A stretch of DNA of 64,000 nt from Calonectria ilicicola. Taxonomy: Eukaryota > Ascomycota > Sordariomycetes > Hypocreales > Nectriaceae. Location of the stretch: the NCBI GenBank assembly GCA_020809705.1, contig CP085828.1:2480001-2544000 (forward strand), given 5' to 3'. Positions 32,818 to 42,455 of this stretch are shown in pieces. Made by a program: the position numbers and the translations under genes. How positions within the stretch are numbered: position 1 is the stretch's first letter; each line of letters starts with the position of its first letter. Under the pieces are notes generated by a model. The model searched no databases. It was not told the DNA's origin and saw only the letters and a list, made by a program, of their open reading frames with translations.

Positions 32818-33435
32818 TAGCGGCCTTGGCCTCTCGGGGATAGTGGTAGCGGGATGCCCTAATTGGACGAAACACGCCCAAACCCGGGAACTCGAACTCA
32901 CCACATATATGGAAGTATTAGGAGTACTGCGTCGCCTTTTCTTAATGTGGAGTGGAGTTTGGGGAAGGATAGATTGGGATGGAATTACGGGACTGGCGTT
33001 ATCTGGACGTGAAATCAATTTCTGATGGGTGCGCGCAACTGGTCTGTTACCCTTACTCGATATTGCGAAAGGTTGGATTTGACTTGTCGGCATGGCTTTT
33101 TGCTTCTGGGATGACGTAGAGTCCGTTTCACATAATGGCGCTCAGATGGACGGGGTCTGGAGAGGCATTTTCTATTGCCAGATTGCAGATTGTGTAGAAA
33201 TTGAGATTCGCTTCAACAATCTACGGGTAAACGCAAGATCTCTCCTCATCTCGACAAGGCTCAAACTGATCGCCCCGGGATATTCTAAAGGGAAAAGAAA
33301 GAATACCTTCCTTCAACACGCTGATTTCGCTAACCTTAGGCCGACTTGATCGCCTATGTCTAGTCCAGATCCATCGTATTTCACCGGCCAACTTTGAACA
33401 TATTCCAGGCTCATGACGAACTCATTACTCCAAAC
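32818..33435. other. Convergent 3' flanks of GOT1 and profilin
   Basis: Contains a plus-strand frame (33092-33349) and minus frames overlapping the GOT1 end, none with a domain. Read as 3' UTRs. Confidence 0.5.
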
Positions 33436-34165
33436 CTAGTATCCCTGGTCGGTCAGATATTTGGCGAGGGAAGTCACAGCGCTGGTAGCATTGCCAGCGT
33501 TGCCGGTTTCGCCGTGGTGACCGACGACAATAGCCGACTTGGACTTGGCAATGGCCACTCCGTCCCTGTCCTTTCGGGCGTAAACAGCAACATCATCTGC
33601 CTTTGTCAGGACATATCGCACGCCGCCGATGTAGAGGCCTTCGCCGTAGGCCTTGTTTCGGGCGGCTTCATTGCCCTGGACGATGTCGGAAATGGCCTTC
33701 ATCTCGGGGACCGTGAGCTGTTCAAATTAAACCTTGATTAGCTGATGAATGATGACCGAGGAAAGGGGCTTCTAGGATACCTGGAGATCGGAAGAGCTGG
33801 CCCAGGCGCTGTCACCAGCGAGACTGAGGACGGCACCCTTGTCGACGTGCCCGGTGCCGATGAGGCTGTGGTAGGAAACGAGATATTAGCATCGGTAGAG
33901 CTTGCGAAGGCGGCTGAGGGCGCGGGACGTCCCGCGGAGGGCGTGATTTACCTAGTATCGACGTAAGCTGTTCGACGTAAGAGCCATGGTTAGCTGACCG
34001 CGCGTTCTTGACATAAGGAGGTGTTTGATGAGAGGTGGCAAGTGGGGTCTGTTGACAAAAGAGCGGCGGGAGGGGAACGATGGTGGCATGGAGGGGGATG
34101 GACAAGCTGGGCTGGGCTGGGCTGGGCTCGGATGAGGTGAGGACGGACTGACCTTGCCACGACAT
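33436..34165 (-). CDS. PFY1: Profilin
   Basis: Binds actin monomers, polyproline and phosphoinositides; promotes actin assembly at growing tips. Exons 34153-34165 (13 nt), 33952-33967 (16 nt), 33781-33865 and 33436-33717 encode 131 residues. Spliced start: MSWQ-AYVDTS-LIGTGHVDKGAV, the canonical fungal profilin amino terminus. Later landmarks are LSLAGDSAWASSSD, YIGGVRYVLTKADD, VYARKDRDGVAIAKS and LAKYLTDQGY. Exon 2 is only 16 nt. A 10-base direct repeat (CTTACGTCGA) lies both in this exon and just upstream of its acceptor, so a wrong acceptor nearby would shift the frame. Intron 1 (185 nt) contains a GGGCT-type repeat. Confidence 0.95.
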
Positions 34166-37100
34166 TGTGAAGAGAGTATAGCTGCGAAAGCTCGGATGAG
34201 GACGAGGCGCAAAAGGAGCGATGGAGGGTTTAGGAGAAAGGCGGGCGGGAGGATGTTGTGAGCAAGTGTTCTTGTCAAGTTGCCCCTCCGTCTTCCGCCG
34301 CTCAGTTATTGAGCTCTGGACCAATGCCACCAGCTTATTGGCGCCCACCCCGCAGAGGGGTAGTGGGTACATGAGCATTCCCGCCAGTTTGTCATTGGCA
34401 TCAGTACCGGTGACTTTTTGTCATCCTGAGGAGGACCGGCGCCAAGTTTCGGAAGCGCGTGGCATGTCACGCATCCATTCCTGCAATCCTGCAATGGTCC
34501 ATCCGACACCAAAACAAAAAGAAAAAAAAAGTTGGCGTTGTTGGGTGCATGTTGGGTTTGGCGTCTCCTGACACGTACCCAAACATCGTCGTTCGACTTT
34601 GCAACTAGGTACTCTCTACAAATCCCGTTGATCCTTGCCGAGGCTTTGTGTTTAAACGAGAGTGTTAAATTTTAAATCTCGGGATAACCGCGCTTGTCCG
34701 CCTTTTCATCGAGCATACATTCGGTGACCTTCTCTATGCAATGTGGTTGGTTGGGAGCTGCAACCTTTTTTTCCTAAGGGTCCTCTCACTCGAGTGGCTG
34801 CCTGTCTGAGCACCATGCTACCTAATACGTGGACTTTTTCTCGCCTCACAAACCGTTGAGTATGGGTGCCGGCTCGATTGTTGTGGTGGGACTGAGCTGT
34901 GTCCCCCCGGTTCCATCTAGCGTCTATTCAACGTCACCAAACGACGTCACTAGGCACCAGCCGAATTTTTGCAGTTCGTGCTAAACCACCAGGAGAATCC
35001 ATACAGCCGTTGTCTGAGACGACAACTGAGCCTGAGCACTGTCAACCGCTCTTTCCAAAAATATGAGCAATTCCCTCCTAACAGGTGACAGAAAAATCCG
35101 AAGCGAGTGCCAGGCTTATTTAAAGGCTATTTCTTTGACACAATTTCATCTTGATACAAGAGATGCCATCTAATTGGACCCTATTTTCATCGAAACATGG
35201 TGATTCTATTGTCGACAGCCATCTGTTCTAGCGCGACAGTAGCCGTCACTGGTTGATCTGGAAGGGTTGACATGCTGTTGATAAAACGAGAACGCATTGG
35301 CATATGTCATAACGACTGATAATTTCTATGACACTTGAATAAACATCCTGTCAAAATGCTGTTATGTGTTTCAAACCCAGAACGACGCAGCAGCATGCAT
35401 AATTGATGCGAACTACAATACAATCCTTGAAAGGCTGTCCCCTCTCAACTTCCCCGCCATTCTCGGCTACCCAGTAAATAAACATTATATAAATAAAAGA
35501 AATAAGTAAAATGTTGTGTGTATATTATAACAACTGTTTATTATTGCTTTCTTTTCTTTTTGGCTCTCAAATTGATGTCCAAAGCAGTCAAGTTCTGTGA
35601 TGTTTAAGGTGAACAAGAGGCGCATTCAGTGTATGCACTTATCCGGCACGGATGCGACTGCTGAAGCGGGGATCGGCTTAGGACAATGACACGCTAACGG
35701 GTGCTCATGGTTCCCCATTGATCTGCCGGATGTACAACGCGAAACCCGGGCATTTTGCATCCCGATTATTAGCATGATCAGTATAGACTAGTTATATGCG
35801 CGGCGCAGCACTTGAACTTTGTGAAACTTCCGTTCCTGGGCCAGTTCCGTGGTTGTGGCGTCTCATAACAACCCTTGCCCTAATTCTTGGCTTCACAGAG
35901 AGCGCAAACGCCGATCTTGGGTGTTGAAGCGAGCGAGCCTTGTTGCTATCGTAAAGAACCGGACCGAGACACGCAGCGACTTGCCCCTTTGAGGAGCCTG
36001 CGCGTGTGTGCGACAATACGATGAGGCGTGTGCGGTTAAAATGCCATTGAAATTTGGCAATCTGAGACAGAGAAGCGCGGACCATGCATTGGGTAGTGAC
36101 TTGAAACAATGACCAGGATAACGAGTACCCTGGGCAGCTGGGATGAATAATTGTCAACCGGCATGAGTCCAAGGATGTAAGAGATTCTCTTTTGGGAAGC
36201 GAAGTTAATTTCTAGACCTTGATCAAGTTATACTTATGCACTAGGCGTTATGGCTCATTACTTCTACACCGACGGCCCCATTCTCGGCATCGGGCAACAT
36301 TAATACTGACATGGCATCTGCAGTCGAGATGAAGGATGCGTGCACGCACCGATTGAGTGCGGCTAGATCGGTAAACCACAGGGTGATGACGATGATAGCC
36401 CGCGGCAAAAGGACGACTCGCCTGGCACGCTAGAGCGGCACCTGAGATTCTGGAAGGACAAGCATCTGTCTGCTCATCAGGTACTGGAGCTGAGTTGAAG
36501 CGACAGGCGCTTGGGTGCCTCCTCGCTCCCGGCTCAGCTGCTCTCCCTCAGTGCCTTACTGCAACCTGGCGGGCCGGCGTCACTGGAAACAAGGGTTGGT
36601 TGCGTGCTCGGCCGCCGGCCCTACCGCAAATGAACGGTGCCAACGGCCCAGCAATGCTCAGTTGCTGTGCGTCGTAGCGCTGTGATGCATTGCTGGACGA
36701 GGCGCGTGCTGCTGCAGGCCTGGATTGGTCGCGGTGGGTAAGAAGAGATTTGGATGGCGTTCCTCCAATTTTAAAAGCCAACGCTTCGCTGTCTGAGGGG
36801 ACGCGCATGTGCAGTCGTGCAGATAAAAATAACCCGGTAACAAGCCCTGCGCTTGTCCGAACTGGCCCAAGTGTAGCTCAGCTGGGCGCTTTCCAGAAGG
36901 CTTCCCGAGAGAATGGATCATGGGCTGCCGAGACAAAAAGAAAGCAGAGTCAACGTATGACAGGCGGGCGCGCGCCGCTCACAGCTCAACTGCACGTCAG
37001 GAACCAAACCGTTTCCTGACATTCTTTGCGACACCTGGAGATTGACGATGCGATTCGGTGTTACATTGGCATAGCCAGGGCCCTGGTCCCGCCTGGGGGA

Positions 37101-38288
37101 CTTTGGGGGACCAGCCAAGCCTGCTCGCGAGAGTCTGCTCATACACCGCATAGCAGCAACGAGCAATCGGCTGCGATCCGGCCATGAGCTGCGTAACTGC
37201 AACTCGTGTATGCCTACCGACATGTCATCTTGGATGTAATAACCGCTGCCCTACCTAGATAACCTTGGGACACGGTTTCTTTTTTTTCTCACGAACATGT
37301 ATTAGCTCATTTCAGTAACATGCATTCCCTGTCCAATCCGCTGCCTTCGTTCTCTTCGCCGCCGTTACCCCAGATGAGTTAATACGCCTGACGGGCCAAA
37401 CATGTCTGGTGCGCGCTGGTTGTCTTCAACGACAGTCGACCACATGCCCATGTCCTTGGAGGCCATCTCCCGGGGCCCACGCATTCCACAAGACTCTCTC
37501 ACAGGGGTTGCTCGAGGCCGGAACCCAGCAGTTGGCTGCGGACCCAGGCCTGTCCAAGAGTTGGCGCGGATCTAATGTCGATAGGAACTGTCCCATCAAC
37601 CTCAAACACACTTGGCCCGTGAGCCGGACCACCCCCCGCGCCAGGCTTTGCAAAACAGATGAAAGCCCCTTGACGCCCACATGTTGTCGTCTACTTTTTG
37701 GGGGAAAGGTGTTGCTGCAAGTTTCAAACCGTTCTCTTTCGCCTGGTTCCTGCTGATCACTTGCAAAGAGGGATAGGCTGGCCTTTCATCCGGCTTCATC
37801 CTCTCTTACTTTCTGCTTCAACATTTTATTTTATTTATCCTGCCCACCACCCATTTGCACTGCTTCACCCGACACTTGCCATTATCCTTGCTCACATCAT
37901 CACCCGCCAGCCCCGGTTCCCTGCGCCTTGCGGTCGTTTTTCCCGCAATTAACTCTCTCACTCTATTCTGTGCGTGTGTGTGTTAATAACTCGGGCTCCG
38001 GTGTCCCGACTCTGACAATAGGCTCATACTAAAGGCGGGGGCGTTGCCCTTGTGAGACGAAGGGGGCAAAGTCTCTTCATCTTCGGCCATTTCCAAGAGG
38101 GTCCCTGGTCCTGGTATCCTTTTTTTTCTCTTGTGGGTGAACCACAAGCCGTGTCAGACCCTGTCATTTAAGGGACTGGTGGTTTGCATAGCTCTATATT
38201 CAAGACAACACCCCCCGCACTCCTGCCCACGCCTTGTTTACTACCGACAACATACTCCCCGCCTTGTTCGAGAGTGTCTTACTTGATC
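34166..38288. other. Gene-free stretch of 4.1 kb
   Basis: The longest gap on the left side, between two divergent genes. 34620-36240 is visibly AT-rich, most so at 35460-35560. The part from 36300 to 38280 is more GC-rich and has overlapping frames on both strands (36690-37019, 36918-37223, 37409-37756) without domains. The right end is a pyrimidine-rich leader of the gene at 38289. I could not identify a transposon, tRNA or conserved protein. Confidence 0.5.
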
Positions 38289-40238
38289 ATGCCTCGACGA
38301 TCAAGAGCAGAAACTGTGACTGCCCCTGCTTCGTCAGAACGGCCCAGCACAAGTGGTGGACTAACATCATCCAACCATCTCGAAAAGCCAGACTTCAACA
38401 AGCGAGTGTCGAGGGATGACCTCGCTCTCATCTTGAAGAAATCAGATCATAACAACGTCAGGGCGTATCATGTTCCAATACGCGGTCGATTGCCATCACC
38501 CGACCACAGCCTCCGAGGATCATCGCCACACCGGGGGATTATGGTGCGCACCGCCACCCCGGATTCTATGCCAGACAAAACTGAGACGGGAGTCATCGCC
38601 ATTGGAATGGCACTTGGAAGCCCATCGCAAGGCTTTTCATCAGACAGCGCCCAGGCGGCCTGGACGGTACAAAGAGCCATGGCTGCGACGGCCGAGGAAG
38701 AAGCCCAGCAGGGCCAGCAAAAGACTAAGAAATGGGGAATATTTCGATCAAAATCTAGGCGTAACAAGCAAGCGGACAGCAACCCAACACAGCGATCAAT
38801 GACCGATAACTCTAACATTTCATCATCGTCTCTTCATGGTCGAGGACAACCACCAGGCGCTTTTTCGAGGACTCCATCGCAAAAACACACACCCATCGTT
38901 ATCCGATCTCAAACAGATCCCTCTTCAGAACGAATCGAACTCAGAGAGCCCATGCCTGAGATGAGGCCGACCAAGGAAACTAAACCATCAAAGGAAGCCA
39001 AGTCTGGCGGACTGGGCCGCAAGGTATCGCTGCGAGCACTTCGAGGAGACAGATCGCGCAGGGCAGCAGAGAAGGAACTGCCTATCCCCGCGATGCCTTC
39101 TCCTCCTCCTCCCCCAATGATCCCTCAGATTGAGGGCCCGCTTCTGGACGTCGAAATCCCCAGCATCAAGATGGAACGATATAGCGTCATGTTCGGCGGT
39201 GTTTTGGGAGGGCAGAGCTCATCATCACTACTTGCTCGACGACAGGCAACTCTAGATCGGCTCAAGACTATCAACGGTGATGGTTCCGCAGATATAGAAG
39301 AACTTGGCCGCCCTCGTCGGATAACGTCTCCTCAACCGACTGCTTCGCCCTCCTTCAATTTGTTCCCTAAAATCAACCACGGTGGCCAGCCCTCTCCGAG
39401 GATACGCTCTAACACTTCTCCTGCCATGCTGCCCTCTCCAGTCCAAGCAACATTCCAGCAAAACGCAATGGCTTCCAGAGAGAAACTTGACTCAGAGACG
39501 CTCCAGCCTCTCGTCTTTCAGCCTGCACCACTGCGGATTGTCAAGAAGAATGGAGGCGCAGAGTCGGCTACAGATTCTCCTAAACTTAAGTCAAAATTCA
39601 CCAAGCCACCCAAACGTGCAGTTGCGGCCCAGGTGGAAAATGTCAACAAGCTGGAGAATTTGAAACGACATAATACTAGAACCCCATCGCCTGCAAGAAG
39701 CCTTGATCTTCGGTCTAATCCTCCCAAGAGAGGTCCTTCGCCTTTTACCCCAGAGACTTCCAGCCTTCTTCTCGATTCTGATGATGAAGACGATGAAGTT
39801 GACGCTCATATTACTGAGAAGCTCCGTCCCACGATTGACGAGCCCAAGTGGGAGATGATCTCACCCCCCGTCTCAACCACCTCCTCCAGCCCCGGGAGGG
39901 CCCGGAAACTAAGCCTGACATCAAGCGAGAAGATTACCCTCTCCAAGACCAAAAAGCCTTCATATGACGAGGAAGCCTTGCGCGCCGCCGTGGAGATTTC
40001 CATTGCCCGTCAGATTAGCGTTTCGCACCAGCAACGCCAGATGCTCCACCCCCTCAAGAGCAACCCGAGCATTCGGCACAGGAAAGAAGGTGGCCCCCAA
40101 TACGCCATCGCCATTGAAAAAGACGAACGGCTGGCGGAGACCAGGACAGCCACACCCCGTTTAGTGCGCCCCGAGGAAATCAGCAAGTGGGAGATGCACC
40201 GCAAGAGCTCGCGGGTTGTCCTTGAGGGGGAACCCTGA
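38289..40238 (+). CDS. Long, mostly disordered fungal protein, unknown function
   Basis: Single exon, 649 residues from the first ATG of the open frame (MPRRSRAETVT). It is rich in serine, proline, arginine and lysine. Near residues 40-65 lies a more ordered segment, DFNKRVSRDDLALILKK, and at about 150-165 a basic patch, KKWGIFRSKSRRNK, which could bind membrane or serve as a nuclear signal. Proline runs (PSPPPPPMIPQ) fit SH3 or profilin ligands. There are many SP and RxxS sites. An acidic patch (LDSDDEDDEVD) lies around 500. The C-terminal part, EEALRAAVEISIARQIS, is predicted helical and ends in KWEMHRKSSRVVLEGEP. I see no catalytic domain, signal peptide or membrane segment. Composition and length suggest a regulatory scaffold, which is inference. 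A stop-free 1.95-kb frame makes the gene itself secure. Confidence 0.85.
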   Translation: MPRRSRAETVTAPASSERPSTSGGLTSSNHLEKPDFNKRVSRDDLALILKKSDHNNVRAYHVPIRGRLPSPDHSLRGSSPHRGIMVRTATPDSMPDKTETGVIAIGMALGSPSQGFSSDSAQAAWTVQRAMAATAEEEAQQGQQKTKKWGIFRSKSRRNKQADSNPTQRSMTDNSNISSSSLHGRGQPPGAFSRTPSQKHTPIVIRSQTDPSSERIELREPMPEMRPTKETKPSKEAKSGGLGRKVSLRALRGDRSRRAAEKELPIPAMPSPPPPPMIPQIEGPLLDVEIPSIKMERYSVMFGGVLGGQSSSSLLARRQATLDRLKTINGDGSADIEELGRPRRITSPQPTASPSFNLFPKINHGGQPSPRIRSNTSPAMLPSPVQATFQQNAMASREKLDSETLQPLVFQPAPLRIVKKNGGAESATDSPKLKSKFTKPPKRAVAAQVENVNKLENLKRHNTRTPSPARSLDLRSNPPKRGPSPFTPETSSLLLDSDDEDDEVDAHITEKLRPTIDEPKWEMISPPVSTTSSSPGRARKLSLTSSEKITLSKTKKPSYDEEALRAAVEISIARQISVSHQQRQMLHPLKSNPSIRHRKEGGPQYAIAIEKDERLAETRTATPRLVRPEEISKWEMHRKSSRVVLEGEP

Positions 40239-41010
40239 AAATGGCCATCCTGGCATATATATATATACATTCTCACATCTTTTCTTGAATCTCCTTCCTT
40301 CCATTCTATCCAAACCCTTTTTCACACTTACGAAGCATCAACGAACAGCGACCCACCTCACTGGCTGAGACTTGTGTGAAGCATTCATCAAGGTCAACAT
40401 CGATTTTTTCTCTTCTTCATTCGACCAACTCACCCCCCACCAATTGTTTTCTTCTTCTTCTTTTTTTCTTTTGTTGTGTTATATACCAAAACTTGAACCA
40501 TGCAAACAGGAAAGCTTTGACTGGATGGCGGAATAAGATATCATGGGTTCTCAACTAGCACGGCGCAGTGAGGAGTAGCATTTGGAAAGAAAGGGGTCGT
40601 GCACAACAACCTAGGAGTACTGTAGGAAAGGTCCATGGTTCACTTTCAAAATGCAATTTTTTTTTTACTTTCATGTTTAGCGTCATCATCATCCTAGTCA
40701 TCATGCCAATCATCGATTTGGAATAAAAGATAGCGCCATCATTAAGTGATTCTTTGATCCTAGCATATATCTCCACCGTCTGTACCTCATGTGGATAGGC
40801 TTTGTTTCCCCTCTGTAGCCCTTCGTACCCATTCCCCCACAGTCTAGATAGATTTAAACTTCTGCAACGACGCCGCCTGCAAAATGAATGGTTGGTTGGA
40901 CATAACGATGAAAGTATCTGCGCCGCCACGAAATTAACCAATCTCAAGAACCGACATCCCGAATATGCTGAAACGAAGCGACGTCCCAACGCCGAATGAA
41001 ATGTCCCTGT
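40239..41010. other. Convergent 3' flanks
   Basis: Between the stops of the disordered protein and YKT6. It contains a TA microsatellite near 40256-40266 and T-rich tracts. The minus-strand frame 40555-40989 lies in this 3' region and shows no domain. Confidence 0.5.
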
Positions 41011-41898
41011 TTACATCAACACACAGCACGAGTTCTGCTTCTTGGCTTGCTCTGTGGGACGCAAGGGGATAGGGGTTAGCCGATTGCCGTTCTCCACTGC
41101 GTTTCGACGCGGGCTAGCCACGGGGGACAGGGGCACCTACGATAGAACATCTTGCTCTGAGAGCTCAGGCCGTCACTCTTGGCCACCAGGTCATCAATTT
41201 TCTCGCCACGCTGTAGAACACTCTCGATGGTCTTGTGGAGGACAATCTTGGTCTCATCGAGTTCCTTCTGGATCTTTAGGATGCTGTCGGCCTGCTGAGG
41301 GTCTTGGTACTTGGTGAGATAGTCCTTGAGTTCGGGAACGAGGATAGTGGGGGTTCCGGTGGCCCATGAGGAGCGGGGGTGGTTGGCGAGGAACTCGTCG
41401 ACGACCTTGCTGAGGAGCTGATGGGCGACGAGGGCTGGGTACTGGTGGTCTGAGATGATGATGCCGCAGATACCCTCGGTGCGGCCGTAAGCGTGAAAGG
41501 TGTAGTCTGTACGATTTGATTGTGAGTTTTATCGACCGAAGATGGATCGCAAGGGTGGAAAAGGAAGAATCGCACCTTGTTCCTCGACGTCCTGTCGCTG
41601 GCCGGGTCGAGTGCGTTCGGCGACTGTCTTTGCGAAGAGCGTCATGAACTCTCCATAGCTGCGAGGCGGGGAGGTTAGTAGGAGGATTTGGGACAGCAAA
41701 GCCAGCGGATAACCAACTTTTGGCGGGTGAATCGCGAGTAGGCGCTGAGTTCCTTCTCGGCGGCGATCTCATGGGCGGGCTTGGCCTCGTTGCGAATGAT
41801 CTGGATTGCGCGGGAGAGTCTTTAGCTCATCTGAGACTTGGCGGTCGGTGAGGGGCAAAACTGGATGGGGAGCATACGCCAATGTAGTGCAGCTTCAT
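41011..41898 (-). CDS. YKT6: R-SNARE YKT6
   Basis: Prenylated and palmitoylated longin SNARE acting in Golgi, vacuole/endosome and autophagosome fusion. Five exons: 41878-41898 (21 nt), 41718-41800, 41576-41658, 41141-41506 and 41011-41051; 197 residues (yeast 200). Spliced start: MKLHYIG-IIRNEAKPAHEIAA. The longin domain continues through RFTRQ-NYGEFMTLFAKTVAERT and QDYTFHAYGRTEGICGI. The SNARE motif runs from about 135 to 190 (DSILKIQKELDETKIVLHKT) with the zero-layer arginine in LQRGEKID. The C-terminus NSCCVLM has the neighbouring palmitoylated and farnesylated cysteines of a CAAX box (CVLM). The last intron (41052-41140) uses a GTAGGT donor, giving FYQQAKKQ. It diverges from SLH1. Confidence 0.96.
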
Positions 41899-42455
41899 GG
41901 TGGCGATGGGCGTGCTGGAGCGATTGCTGAGATGGTTCGGATATGTTCGTCGAAGGTAGTATTTGTCGAGTGCGAGAGGATTGGGGGGGGTTGAAGGAGG
42001 TCAAGTACAACCACGATGGTTGGGATCAGAACTCGGAGTGAAGTGCCCCCCGAATGCCCGTTGTCAAGCAGGCCGTCACATGTCCCGCTATGACGGGGGT
42101 GACTGAGCCTGGCTGGGAATTAATTAGGCCCCCGAATTTCCCTGCCCGTTACTGGAGGGGTCGCCGTCGCTACGTCGTTTCAGTGACGGTAAGCCCGCCT
42201 AGGCTAGCGAGGCTAAGGGGGCCTTGTGTGGCGGCAGTGTGGCCTGTGGCGGGGCTGATGGTGGGGTCGAGGCAGCGGCGTATGACTCCAGCCGACTTAT
42301 GCATCCACCATGATGAGTCGTTTGTGAGACATCTCCAATCGGTACAGGTGCTAGTCGGTCTACAACTATTAAAGAAGTGATTTCTTTTCGATTTTTAGAA
42401 ATCTCCAAGAAATAAACACCTGTTATTGTCTCATCAAATCGACAAACAACACACT
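41899..42455. promoter_or_regulatory. Shared upstream region of YKT6 and SLH1
   Basis: 557 bases between two divergent start codons. I see no clear TATA box. Small imperfect repeats of CTAGC/GCTAG type lie near 42190-42220. Minus- and plus-strand frames here have no domain. Confidence 0.5.

Noticed and set aside
36873..36930. tRNA-like A box (TAGCTCAGCTGGGC)
   Set aside because: No B box (GGTTCGAATCC type) and no cloverleaf pairing follows within 100 bases.
38184..38288. Amino-terminal extension of the disordered protein
   Set aside because: The frame opens with a TTG codon, not ATG; the first ATG is at 38289.
40555..40989. 144-codon minus-strand frame downstream of YKT6
   Set aside because: Lies in the 3' region between two convergent genes, with no domain.
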